63,431 bases of DNA from an uncultured Ruminococcus sp. (GTDB lineage Bacteria; Bacillota; Clostridia; Oscillospirales; Acutalibacteraceae), in the NCBI GenBank assembly GCA_905233145.1, contig CAJODI010000030.1:1-63431 (forward strand), given 5' to 3'. The notes below the pieces were generated by a model. The model had not been told where the DNA came from and did not search any database. It saw only the letters and a program-made list of their open reading frames with translations. Positions 22,538 to 30,474 of the stretch are shown piece after piece (the stretch's first letter is position 1; each line of letters begins with the position of its first letter). The position numbers were made by a program, and so were the translations under genes.

Positions 22538-23310
22538 ATAACCTTCAGCGCGTTTTGGTACGCGATCTTTTCAAATTCCGATGATGTCAAGGGCAGCTTT
22601 TTGAAAGCCTTCACCTCGGCTTTTGGACTCCACAAAGGGAAATCAGTGCCGAACAAAATCCTGTCCGCACCGTAGCCGCGAATGTATTGCGCGACCCTTT
22701 CGGGCGGCAAAAACATCGTGCAGCTCGAAATATCGAGAAAGCAGCCGCTGTTTTTCAGCAGTGCGAACGCCTCGTCAAACTGCGACCAACCTCCCAGGTG
22801 CGCGGCGATCACCTGTAATTTCGGGAAATTGTCCATAACGTTTTTCAAACGGCGCGGATGGGAAAAGTCAAACCTTTTGTCGCCGCAGTGAACGATCAGC
22901 GTTCCTCTGCCCTGCAAATAATCATACACCTCAAACAGTCGTTTATCGTCGGTGTTAAAGCCCTGTGTGTCGGGGTGCAGCTTTACCCCCAGCAAACCGG
23001 ACTGCAAGATGAATTCCGCTTCTTCAAGCTTTCTTTCGCAGTCAGGGTGAAGCGTTCCAAAGCCGTGAAACTCAGCGTGGGCGTTTACCTCGCCGCGGAT
23101 AAATGTGTTGATACTCCTCGCTTGTTCTGGTTTTGTTGCGACCGGCAAAAGGACAAATTCGTTGATACCTGCGCCTTTTCCCTCTCTGAGCAGCTCTTCG
23201 CTTGTTCCGATACAGGCAGGCGTTATACCATAAAAGTCGCCCGTGGCATTGGTTGCCTTTTCTGCGATTTTGTCGGGATAAATGTGCGCGTGAAAATCAA
23301 TGATCTGCAT
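22522..23310 (-). CDS. Amidohydrolase family metal-dependent hydrolase
   Basis: A 262-residue amidohydrolase-2 type TIM barrel. The N-terminal IIDFHAHIYP gives the His-x-His metal site, VKLHPDTQG, LIVHCGDKR and VIAAHLGGW give further ligands, and FGTDFPLWSP the catalytic Asp. ATG at 23310, preceded by AGGTGA, is preferred to a GTG further up. It is the last gene of the methyltransferase-luxS-mccBA operon, 12 bases after mccA. Its C-terminus (VIGNTA and the stop codon) is encoded by the inserted repeat element, so the native end may be lost. Substrate unknown. Confidence 0.82.
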   Translation of the reverse strand: MQIIDFHAHIYPDKIAEKATNATGDFYGITPACIGTSEELLREGKGAGINEFVLLPVATKPEQARSINTFIRGEVNAHAEFHGFGTLHPDCERKLEEAEFILQSGLLGVKLHPDTQGFNTDDKRLFEVYDYLQGRGTLIVHCGDKRFDFSHPRRLKNVMDNFPKLQVIAAHLGGWSQFDEAFALLKNSGCFLDISSCTMFLPPERVAQYIRGYGADRILFGTDFPLWSPKAEVKAFKKLPLTSSEFEKIAYQNALKVIGNTA

Positions 23311-23322
23311 TTTAAACGTCAC

Positions 23323-24234
23323 CTATTCGTAAAGATGTTTTGTAAAATAACGGTCGCCGCGGTCGGGAAGAATAATAACTATATTTCCTCTCGCGCCGCT
23401 GCTGACAAGTTTTTTTGCCGCAGCCAGTGCCGCGCCCGAGGAAGAGCCGGCAAAGATGCCTTCCTTTAACGCAAGCTCGCGTGCTCCGTCAAACGCCTCT
23501 GCGTCGGTCATTTTGACCACCCTGTCAACAAGCGACATATCCATGGTGTCGGCTATAAAGTCATTGCCGATGCCCTCGATATCGTAATCGCCGTGCTCGC
23601 CGCCTCCCATAGTGGAGCCGATGGGGTCGGCAAGCACACCTGTAATGTTTTTGTTTTTCTCTTTCAAAAATCTGACAACGCCGGAATAGGTGCCGCCGCT
23701 GCCTGCTCCCGCAACGAGGTAATCAATGTTTCCGTTTAAGTCCTCGTAAATCTCTCTGCCGGTGGTTTCGTAATGCGCCTGCGGATTCGCCTGATTTTTG
23801 AACTGCTCAAGCGTGACCGCGCCGGGAATGGAACGGCGTATTTCCTCCGCCTTGTCCCATGCGCCCAGCATACCGCCCTCACGGGGAGTATTGATGATCT
23901 TAGCCCCCAAAGCGCGCAGGAGAGTCTGCTTTTCTTCGGAAAACTTGGTGGGAACGACAAACACGATTTTGTAGTCCTTGTTCAGCGCGGCAAAGGCGAT
24001 CCCGAGACCCGTATTTCCTGCCGTGGCCTCGACTATCGTGCCGCCCTTTTTCAGGATACCGCGTTTTTCGGCGTCCCCGATCATATATTTTCCGATCCTG
24101 TCCTTAACGCTTCCCGAAGGGTTGTACAGCTCTAATTTTGCATAAAGATTCGCTCCGTCAGGCAAATCAAGGTGGCTCAGCTTTACAAGCGGAGTGTTTC
24201 CGATCAACTGCTGCATATCGTGATAGAGTGCCAT
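23323..24234 (-). CDS. mccA: MccA-like PLP-dependent cystathionine beta-synthase / cysteine synthase family
   Basis: A 303-residue fold-type II PLP enzyme of the CysK/CBS family. PSGSVKDR holds the cofactor lysine; ATAGNTG and AGAGSGGTYSG bind the phosphate; the family-specific IEGIGNDFIADTMD is also present. Next to mccB, luxS and a methyltransferase it matches MccA of the reverse transsulfuration pathway: homocysteine (from LuxS) plus (O-acetyl)serine gives cystathionine. It differs clearly from the second cysK-type gene at 27016-27939, which argues for separate roles. GAGG lies seven bases before the ATG. Confidence 0.86.
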   Translation of the reverse strand: MALYHDMQQLIGNTPLVKLSHLDLPDGANLYAKLELYNPSGSVKDRIGKYMIGDAEKRGILKKGGTIVEATAGNTGLGIAFAALNKDYKIVFVVPTKFSEEKQTLLRALGAKIINTPREGGMLGAWDKAEEIRRSIPGAVTLEQFKNQANPQAHYETTGREIYEDLNGNIDYLVAGAGSGGTYSGVVRFLKEKNKNITGVLADPIGSTMGGGEHGDYDIEGIGNDFIADTMDMSLVDRVVKMTDAEAFDGARELALKEGIFAGSSSGAALAAAKKLVSSGARGNIVIILPDRGDRYFTKHLYE

Positions 24235-24236
24235 GT

Positions 24237-25394
24237 TTATTCCTCGCTTTCCGCTATTGCCTGCTCCAAATCGGCAAGAATGTCGTCAATGCTCTCGATG
24301 CCGACGGACAGTCTGATCAAGCCGTCGGTAATGCCTATCCTTTGGCGCACCTCGTAAGGGATCGCGGCGTGCGTCATGCTTGCAGGGTGGCATACCAGAC
24401 TCTCCACGCCGCCGAGACTCTCCGCAAGCGCGACGAGCCTTAGCGACTTGAAGAATTTTTTGATATCGTAGCTTTCGTACAGCTCAAAGGAAATCATCGC
24501 GCCGCCGTTTTTCGCTTGCCGCTTGTTGATCTCGTAGCCCTGTGCGCCGGGAAGTCCGGGGTAATAGACCTTTTTGACAGCATTATGATTCTGCAAATAT
24601 TGAGCTGCTTTTTCGGCGTTCTCAACATGGCGGTCAAGGCGCACGCCGAGAGTCTTTATCCCTCTTATCAGCAAAAAGCTGTCGAAGGGTCCCGGCACGC
24701 CGCCTGTTGAATTCTGGATAAAGGCAAGCCTTTGCGCGAGCGCGTCATCGTTGACAACAACCAAGCCTGCCACCACGTCGCTGTGACCGCCGAGGTATTT
24801 TGTCGCGCTGTGAACAACGATATCAGCGCCCAGCCCGATCGGTCTTTGGAGGTACGGAGTCATAAAGGTATTATCGACAATCGAGAGGATACCGTGCTTT
24901 TTTGCCAGAGCCGCGACCGCAGCGAGGTCTGTGACCGTCAGCAGAGGATTTGCCGGGCTTTCGACGAGGATCGCCTTGACCTCGGGGGTGATTTTACTTT
25001 CCAGCGCGGCTAAATCGGTGGTGTCCTCGATCGAATAGCCGATGTTAAAATGACTGAACACCTTGTCGAGCACACGGAAGGTGCCGCCGTAAACATTGCT
25101 TGAAATCAGGATCTTGTCGCCCGATCCAAAAAGGCTGAGCACTGCGGTGATCGCAGCCATACCGGAACCGAAGGCAAAGCCTGCCGTTCCGCCCTCGAGC
25201 TCTGCGATCAGCGCTTCAAGCGCAGCGCGGGTCGGATTGCCCGTGCGCGAATACTCCCACTTAAACTCCTCGCCCAAGCCGGTCTGCCGATAGGTCGAGG
25301 TCTGATAGATCGGAACATTGACCGCTCCCGTGAATTCGTCTGTGGATATTCCGCCGTGAATCAGCGCGGATCCTATGTGTTTATAACTTCCCAT
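24237..25394 (-). CDS. mccB: MccB-like cystathionine gamma-lyase (Cys/Met metabolism PLP enzyme)
   Basis: A 385-residue fold-type I enzyme of the Cys/Met metabolism family: YSRTGNPTRAALE at the active site, SGMAA, and the cofactor lysine in HSATKYLGGHSD. In this neighbourhood the natural role is cleavage of cystathionine to cysteine, 2-oxobutyrate and ammonia, completing reverse transsulfuration. Cystathionine gamma-synthase or homocysteine lyase are alternatives with the same fold. AAGGAG overlaps the end of luxS and lies eight bases before the chosen ATG; mccA follows directly. Confidence 0.88.
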   Translation of the reverse strand: MGSYKHIGSALIHGGISTDEFTGAVNVPIYQTSTYRQTGLGEEFKWEYSRTGNPTRAALEALIAELEGGTAGFAFGSGMAAITAVLSLFGSGDKILISSNVYGGTFRVLDKVFSHFNIGYSIEDTTDLAALESKITPEVKAILVESPANPLLTVTDLAAVAALAKKHGILSIVDNTFMTPYLQRPIGLGADIVVHSATKYLGGHSDVVAGLVVVNDDALAQRLAFIQNSTGGVPGPFDSFLLIRGIKTLGVRLDRHVENAEKAAQYLQNHNAVKKVYYPGLPGAQGYEINKRQAKNGGAMISFELYESYDIKKFFKSLRLVALAESLGGVESLVCHPASMTHAAIPYEVRQRIGITDGLIRLSVGIESIDDILADLEQAIAESEE

Positions 25395-25399
25395 GATGA

Positions 25400-25861
25400 T
25401 CACTCCTTATATTTTAAATCTTCCGGTTTCCAGTTTTTTAATACGTTAAGCATATCCTTTGCGGTTTTTTTGGCGCCGTCCAAATCATGCTCGGCGTAGT
25501 TTCCGCACTCTGCACGTTTGCTTCCGGGGATTTCACCCTCAAAGCCGGATATATATTCAAGACTGTCGCGCACCAGACGGACAGCGCGTTCATTTGATAC
25601 GCTGTCTCTGACAAGCAGGTAAAAACCTGTGCGGCAGCCCATCGGCCCGACATATACAACATCATTGGACACATTGCTGTTTCGCGCGTAAGTGGCAAAC
25701 AAATGCTCAATCGTGTGAAGCTCGCCGTTGCCGAGATAGTCTCCGCCGTTTGGTTTTTTCATTCTGACGTCATAAGTCACAACGTCTCCGTCAACGCGCG
25801 AAAGGTACATTCCTTTTTCCAGTTTGTCGTGATCGACGGTGAAGCTAGCTATTGTTTTCAT
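25400..25861 (-). CDS. luxS: S-ribosylhomocysteine lyase
   Basis: LuxS, 153 residues, splits S-ribosylhomocysteine into homocysteine and DPD (the autoinducer-2 precursor). The metal site HTIEH (residues 49-53) and the second Cys ligand in AECGNYAEHD are present, as is the catalytic Cys in GPMGCRTGFYL. ATG at 25861 overlaps the methyltransferase stop (TGATG), with GGGGAGG upstream. No nucleosidase (mtnN) gene lies in this operon, so that step must be encoded elsewhere. Confidence 0.96.
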   Translation of the reverse strand: MKTIASFTVDHDKLEKGMYLSRVDGDVVTYDVRMKKPNGGDYLGNGELHTIEHLFATYARNSNVSNDVVYVGPMGCRTGFYLLVRDSVSNERAVRLVRDSLEYISGFEGEIPGSKRAECGNYAEHDLDGAKKTAKDMLNVLKNWKPEDLKYKE

Positions 25862-26781
25862 CAGGCAACCTCCCCGGGTATTTTTTCTTTGCAAGCCAAA
25901 ATAAAATTGATGTTCTCGAATGCCTCCATATCGCTGCGGTTTTTAAAATAACGCAGTTGTATCATCTGCGGAGTTTCATGCTCCTCGATCTCAAAGCCGT
26001 GACGTTCCAGCACGGTAAATACTTCCTTATAGGAATAGCCGTGCAGCATTTTCTCACCGAGCTTTTCTGTGATATGCGCAAGCGTGTGAACGCGCTCGGT
26101 GCTTTTGCCGTGCAGGGTCGTCTCATCGGGATAATCAAAAACCACCTTGCTCTCAGCACTGCACAGCGAGCTGATTTTGCGGATCGTTTCTTCAAAAACA
26201 GAAAGCGTCAGATAATAGGACACGCCCAGAATCGCAAAAAACGTCGGTAGCTCGGGAGCATAGCCCGAAGCGAGCAGACGTTCGCTCATATCATCCTTTG
26301 AAAAATCGATCGGAACAAAGGTGAGGTTATCCGGGATGTTCCACTCCAGCTCTTTGATCCTGCGCCGCTTGTACCTTCCCGTGTCGGGGTGATCGAGCTC
26401 AAACACCTTGATTTTGGGGTTATCGTTGCGAAACGCGAAGGTGTCCATACCTGCTCCGCATATCACATACTGACATTTGCCGTGACGCCGTGCAAACGCG
26501 TTGAGTTCACTTTCCGCAAAGGCTATGCGTGAGAGTGGGATCGGTGTGATGTAGCGATTGAGACATTTCGTGATCTTGTCGGACGCAAAGGCAAAGTTTT
26601 TATCCGACTTTTCCTCATCGAAATCATTTTGGATCAACTGTCCGATTTCCTCATATTCGTCCCTGCCCATCAAATCATAGGCAAGATAATCGTCGAAAAT
26701 CTTATTTTTTCCGATATTGGAATGAAAAGCGCGGGCAAAGGAACAAAGCTTTGCCGTAACGCTTTCCCTTGTTTCTACCAT
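25861..26781 (-). CDS. SAM-dependent methyltransferase, LCM-like family
   Basis: A 306-residue class I methyltransferase related to the leucine carboxyl methyltransferase / TIGR00027 group: YVICGAGMDTFAFR is the SAM motif, KVFELDHPDTGRYKR follows, and FAILGVSYYLT is typical of the family. It heads the luxS-mccB-mccA operon, the place held by yrrT in Bacillus and ubiG in Clostridium acetobutylicum. Its product S-adenosylhomocysteine would feed the same recycling route. GGAGG precedes the ATG. Methyl acceptor unknown. Confidence 0.85.
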   Translation of the reverse strand: MVETRESVTAKLCSFARAFHSNIGKNKIFDDYLAYDLMGRDEYEEIGQLIQNDFDEEKSDKNFAFASDKITKCLNRYITPIPLSRIAFAESELNAFARRHGKCQYVICGAGMDTFAFRNDNPKIKVFELDHPDTGRYKRRRIKELEWNIPDNLTFVPIDFSKDDMSERLLASGYAPELPTFFAILGVSYYLTLSVFEETIRKISSLCSAESKVVFDYPDETTLHGKSTERVHTLAHITEKLGEKMLHGYSYKEVFTVLERHGFEIEEHETPQMIQLRYFKNRSDMEAFENINFILACKEKIPGEVA

Positions 26782-26804
26782 CAGTTTTACCTCCGTTCAG
26801 GCAT

Positions 26805-26840
26805 AAAAATACCGCCTGCGCTGCAAATGCAGACAGACGG
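26805..26840 (-). terminator. Terminator/attenuator hairpin ahead of the methyltransferase operon
   Basis: On the minus strand CCGTCTG (26834-26840) pairs with CAGGCGG (26812-26818, one G-U), with CTGC/GCAG inside, followed by TATTTTTAT. It lies between the Cys-rich ORF and the methyltransferase gene, so transcription of luxS-mccBA from the cysK promoter must pass it. Confidence 0.75.
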
Positions 26841-26862
26841 CAAAGTTCAAACAGTGTTTTTA

Positions 26863-27003
26863 TCAAAAGCAAAACCCTTGACCGCCGCCTGTGTCCATAC
26901 AACACATACAGCAGGCGCAGAAGGGCGCAGCAATGCTGCCGAAACCATTCATGTTGACTTCGGCAAAAACGATATTGAATTGAACATTGCTGTTGATTAT
27001 CAT
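26863..27003 (-). CDS. Small Cys-cluster ORF (46 residues), leader peptide or Cys-rich product
   Basis: An ATG at 27003, nine bases after a GAGG and 12 bases past the cysK stop, opens a 46-codon ORF. It begins MIINSNVQFNIVFAEVNMNG and ends with a cluster, PFCACCMCCMD, then TGGGQGFCF: six Cys codons, five within a seven-codon window. A terminator hairpin follows 22 bases downstream and the sulfur-recycling operon after that. The best reading is a translated Cys-sensing leader for methyltransferase-luxS-mccBA. A metallothionein-like peptide or a modified-peptide precursor next to a methyltransferase is possible. No database family is recognised. Confidence 0.62.
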   Translation of the reverse strand: MIINSNVQFNIVFAEVNMNGFGSIAAPFCACCMCCMDTGGGQGFCF

Positions 27004-27015
27004 TTTGCTTACCTC

Positions 27016-27939
27016 TTATTCTGAAAACATGGGAGTTGAAAGGTATCTTTCTCCCGTGTCGGGCAATATTGCCACTATGATTTTTCCTTTGTTTTCGGGA
27101 CGCTTTGCCAATTGAGCCGCAGCCCAAACAGCCGCTCCCGACGAAATGCCGACAAGCAGACCCTCGTGCTTGGCGAGCTCTTTGCCTGTTGTGAAAGCGT
27201 CCTCGTTTGTCACCTTGATGACTTCATCATATACGTCGGCGTTGAGCGTTTCGGGAACAAATCCCGCGCCGATGCCCTGGATCTTATGCGGTCCCGGCTT
27301 TTCTCCCGACAAAACGGGAGAGCCGGACGGCTCAACGGCGACAACCTGAATGTTCGGATTTTTGGTTTTTAAATATTCGCCCACACCCGAAACGGTTCCG
27401 CCTGTTCCGACGCCGGCAACAAGAATATCTACTCTTCCGTCGGTGTCGTCCCAAATTTCGGGACCGGTCGTGTCATAATGCGCCTTGGGGTTGGCATTGT
27501 TAGTAAACTGGCTCGGAATAAAACTGCGTGCGTTTTCGGCAGCGATCTCCTGCGCCTTTTGAATAGCGCCCTTCATTCCCTTGACGCCCTCTGTCAAAAC
27601 GACCTTTGCGCCATAAGCCTTCAACAGGTTTCTGCGCTCAACGCTCATTGTCTCGGGCATGGTTAGGATCACCTTATATCCTCTCGCCGCAGCTACGGCA
27701 GCAAGACCGATTCCTGTGTTGCCGCTGGTCGGCTCCACGATGACCGAATCGGGCTTTAGTATTCCCTTAGCCTCGGCGTCGTCGATCATCGCCTTGGCGA
27801 TCCTGTCCTTGACGCTTCCGGCAGGATTGAAGTATTCCAGCTTGCCGAATACGGTCGCGCCCGTGTTTTTTTCTATGCTTTCGAGCTCCAAAAGCGGTGT
27901 GTTTCCGATCAAGTCGGTAATTTTCTTATATGTTCTCAT
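27016..27939 (-). CDS. cysK: Cysteine synthase (O-acetylserine thiol-lyase)
   Basis: A 307-residue Cys[24 protein letters not shown] with the cofactor lysine, the substrate loop [21 protein letters not shown] for phosphate binding, and [15 protein letters not shown], all classical for O-acetylserine sulfhydrylase A. It makes cysteine from O-acetylserine and sulfide. GGGAG lies upstream of the ATG. Upstream, a dyad (28043-28061) overlaps the predicted promoter. It is followed within 12 bases by the Cys-rich small ORF. Confidence 0.94.
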   Translation of the reverse strand: MRTYKKITDLIGNTPLLELESIEKNTGATVFGKLEYFNPAGSVKDRIAKAMIDDAEAKGILKPDSVIVEPTSGNTGIGLAAVAAARGYKVILTMPETMSVERRNLLKAYGAKVVLTEGVKGMKGAIQKAQEIAAENARSFIPSQFTNNANPKAHYDTTGPEIWDDTDGRVDILVAGVGTGGTVSGVGEYLKTKNPNIQVVAVEPSGSPVLSGEKPGPHKIQGIGAGFVPETLNADVYDEVIKVTNEDAFTTGKELAKHEGLLVGISSGAAVWAAAQLAKRPENKGKIIVAILPDTGERYLSTPMFSE

Positions 27940-28037
27940 AGCAGTATACTCCCTTTGTATTTATTAACGCCTAAAAATACAGCAGAGTCAACATCGCTTT
28001 AAAGGTTGGAAAAAGCTCATAATAATTCCTCTGATTT

Positions 28038-28061
28038 ATAATACCTATTTACTTGGTAGGT
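28038..28061 (-). promoter_or_regulatory. cysK promoter region with ACCTA/TAGGT dyad
   Basis: The minus-strand -10 candidate TATTAT lies at 28038-28043, and the dyad ACCTA-N9-TAGGT (28043-28061) fills the spacer; the -35 is poor. An AT-rich dyad of this kind resembles operators of Rrf2-family regulators such as CymR, which control cysteine genes in Firmicutes; this is a suggestion only. A ten-codon ORF ending in a Cys codon (28020-27988, start MSFFQPLKRC) with GAGG upstream lies in the leader and may be chance. Confidence 0.45.
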
Positions 28062-28416
28062 TTATTCCATAAAACATTATCTCACATTTCAATTGGTTTG
28101 TCAAGCCGTTTTTTCCGTTACGGTTATAGATTATTTCTATTGCCGGTTATAAACCGAATATTCGATACAAGAAAAACCGGGTGTTGCCTTAATTTCATCC
28201 GATTTGTATGTAGTGAGCAGGTTTTGTACCTGCCCACCCTTTATCTTATGCGGATTTGTCAGGGATATAATATCCGAACATATTCAAACTTATTCGGTTG
28301 TGAATTGATTATGCTATATCTAACAATTTTTCGCCGGTTAAGTTCCGGTATTATGCACCGAAAATATGTATTGAACACTCTGATACGCGCCAATAAATCT
28401 CCAAAAAAGAAAAGTT
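28062..28416. other. Intergenic region without gene
   Basis: About 350 bases between the divergent cysK and response-regulator genes. It contains a perfect inverted repeat GCAGGTTTTGTACCTGC near 28218 and a GGTGTTGCCTTAA scrap (about 28181) like the end of the family-1 elements. I see no ORF or known RNA in it. Confidence 0.5.
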
Positions 28417-28471
28417 TTTACATAGATTTTACATTGCGATTATTGTAGAATTTACACGGATAATTTATAAT
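28417..28471 (+). promoter_or_regulatory. Response-regulator operon promoter with TTTACA repeats (Pho-box-like)
   Basis: TTTACA occurs at 28417, 28428 and 28451: 11 bases apart, then 23. The promoter itself is TTGTAG (28443-28448), 17 bases, TATAAT (28466-28471). Helical-phase TTAACA-like direct repeats are the binding pattern known for Bacillus PhoP, so the operon is likely autoregulated. Confidence 0.6.
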
Positions 28472-28496
28472 GAATAAAGGAATCGGAGGATAGATT

Positions 28497-29174
28497 ATGC
28501 TTATTTACATATTAGAAGATGACGAGAATATCCGTGAAATCGAGTGTTATACGCTGCGGACAAACGGATTTGAGGTAGAGGATTTTAATTTGCCGCAATT
28601 GTTTTACAAAGCGCTCGACAACAAAAAACCCGACTTGATTATTCTTGATGTCATGCTGCCCGGCGAGGACGGCCTGACGGTTTTGAAAACGTTAAAAGCC
28701 AGTAACGCTTATTCAGAAATTCCTGTGATTATCATTTCCGCAAAGACAACCGAGCTCGACCGCGTCAAGGGGCTTGACCTCGGCGCGGAGGATTATTTGT
28801 GCAAACCGTTCGGCGTGATGGAGCTTGTCAGCCGCGTCAAGGCCAGACTGAGAAAGCTTGATAAAAAAGAATACTACAGCTATTGCGGAATCGAATTGTC
28901 CAACGGTGAGCGGAAGGTTTTTTCAAACGGTGAAAGGGTGGAATTGACATATAAAGAGTTTGAACTGCTCAAGCTGCTTATCGGCAAACCGAAAACGGTT
29001 TTTACACGAGAAGCGATTCTCGGCAATATTTGGGGATATGACGATAACCTGGGCAGAACGCTGGATATGCACATAAACACCCTGAGAAAAAAGCTCGGGG
29101 ATAAGGGCAGATACATTGTCACCGTAAGAAATGTAGGTTATAAGCTGGAAAGGGAAGAAAAAGATGAAGCGTAA
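28497..29174 (+). CDS. OmpR/PhoB-family response regulator
   Basis: A 225-residue regulator: receiver domain with acidic pocket EDD and phospho-acceptor Asp51 in LIILDVMLPGEDG, Lys in the KPFG motif, then a C-terminal winged helix (ELTYKEFELLKLL ... TREAILGNIWGYD ... VDMHINTLRKKL-type, here LDMHINTLRKKLG). GGAGG lies before the ATG. The kinase gene overlaps its end, and a Na/Pi transporter follows, so a PhoP-like role in phosphate response is likely. Confidence 0.92.
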   Translation: MLIYILEDDENIREIECYTLRTNGFEVEDFNLPQLFYKALDNKKPDLIILDVMLPGEDGLTVLKTLKASNAYSEIPVIIISAKTTELDRVKGLDLGAEDYLCKPFGVMELVSRVKARLRKLDKKEYYSYCGIELSNGERKVFSNGERVELTYKEFELLKLLIGKPKTVFTREAILGNIWGYDDNLGRTLDMHINTLRKKLGDKGRYIVTVRNVGYKLEREEKDEA

Positions 29175-30474
29175 ACTTATACTCAGCCTGTTTTATATGG
29201 GCTTGATCGCCGCCTTAGTCAGCGTTGCAGCTACGGTGTTTATTTATCAAAACACAATGCGCGACGAGGTTCGTGATAACCTAAGAGATGAGCTGCGGCT
29301 TTTAAAAATCAGCTATCCAAAGCTGCAAAACGCTGATGAGCTGATGGACTATAACGCGGATGATCTACGGATCACTTTGATAAACAGCAGCGGCAGCGTA
29401 CTCTTTGAAAGCGACTCGGACGCAAAGCAAATGGAAAACCATCTTGACCGCCCCGAGATCCGTTCGGCTATTCAAAACGGATCCGGCAGCGATTACCGCT
29501 TGTCCTCAACGCTCGGCGTGGAGGATTACTATTATGCCGAAAAGCTCAGCGACGGCAATATCCTCCGTGTTTCAACGCAGATCAGTTCTGTGTTTTCTGT
29601 GTTTGGCAACTCCTTTTACATCCTTGTCGCCATTGTTTTAGGCATAGCCGGCGTTTCTGTAGCCGTTTCCGTTCATACAACCAAACGTATTTTGAAACCG
29701 ATAAAGGGGTTGTCAAAGTCAATCGACAGTCCCTCCTTATACGACAGGGAAACCTATCCCGAGCTGGTGCCGCTGATTGAGGAAATCAAATACCAGCGCA
29801 ATTTGCAGTCCGATATGCGGCAGGAATTCACCGCAAACGTGAGCCACGAGCTGAAAACGCCGTTGACAGCAATCTCCGGTTACGCGGAAATTATAGAGAA
29901 TGATATTGCGCGCGGCGATGACGTAAAGCGCTTTGCCGGAAAAATCCGCACAGAAAGCAGCCGTATGCTGACGCTGATCGGTGATATAATCAAGCTGTCA
30001 AAGCTTGATTCCGATGTAACAAGCGAAGCGAGCGATATGGTGGATCTAAAGAAAACCGCCGAGGAGTGCAGGGACAGTCTTGCTGTTGCCTGCAAGGAAA
30101 AGGATATTATGATTACCGTTACAGGCGAAGCTGAACCTGTTAAGGGCAATCAGACCGAAATATATGAGTTGGTGTATAACCTGATGGACAACGCCGTTAA
30201 GTATAACCGTCAGGGAGGTAATGTTGACGTTATTTTGTCCGGAAAAACAATTTGTATTTCCGACACGGGAATCGGTATCCCCGAAAAGGACAGACATAGG
30301 ATATTTGAGCGGTTTTACCGCGTTGATAAAAGCAGAAGCAAAGCGACAGGCGGCACAGGCTTGGGGCTTTCTATCGTCAAGCACGTTGCGGAAAAGCATA
30401 ACGCGGCAATCAAAGTTGAAAGCACCTTGAATGTCGGTACAGATATTACAGTGGAGTTTAACGGAGAGAAATAA
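29164..30474 (+). CDS. Sensor histidine kinase, PhoR-like
   Basis: A 436-residue membrane kinase: an N-terminal helix (about 5-27), an extracytoplasmic sensor region of about 110 residues, a second helix (about 152-172), then HisKA with phospho-acceptor His228 in VSHELKTPLTAISGY and the ATPase domain with N box (ELVYNLMDNAVKYN), G1 DTGIGI and GGTGLGLSIV. Its ATG overlaps the response-regulator stop by 11 bases. Next to a Na/Pi transporter it probably senses phosphate status. Confidence 0.92.
   Translation: MKRKLILSLFYMGLIAALVSVAATVFIYQNTMRDEVRDNLRDELRLLKISYPKLQNADELMDYNADDLRITLINSSGSVLFESDSDAKQMENHLDRPEIRSAIQNGSGSDYRLSSTLGVEDYYYAEKLSDGNILRVSTQISSVFSVFGNSFYILVAIVLGIAGVSVAVSVHTTKRILKPIKGLSKSIDSPSLYDRETYPELVPLIEEIKYQRNLQSDMRQEFTANVSHELKTPLTAISGYAEIIENDIARGDDVKRFAGKIRTESSRMLTLIGDIIKLSKLDSDVTSEASDMVDLKKTAEECRDSLAVACKEKDIMITVTGEAEPVKGNQTEIYELVYNLMDNAVKYNRQGGNVDVILSGKTICISDTGIGIPEKDRHRIFERFYRVDKSRSKATGGTGLGLSIVKHVAEKHNAAIKVESTLNVGTDITVEFNGEK

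Noticed and set aside
26780-27015. S-box or T-box riboswitch ahead of the methyltransferase-luxS-mccBA operon
   Set aside because: Expected from clostridial relatives, but I saw neither the T-box AGGGTGGNACCGCG motif nor the S-box core; only a Cys-rich ORF and a terminator hairpin. A covariance scan was not possible.
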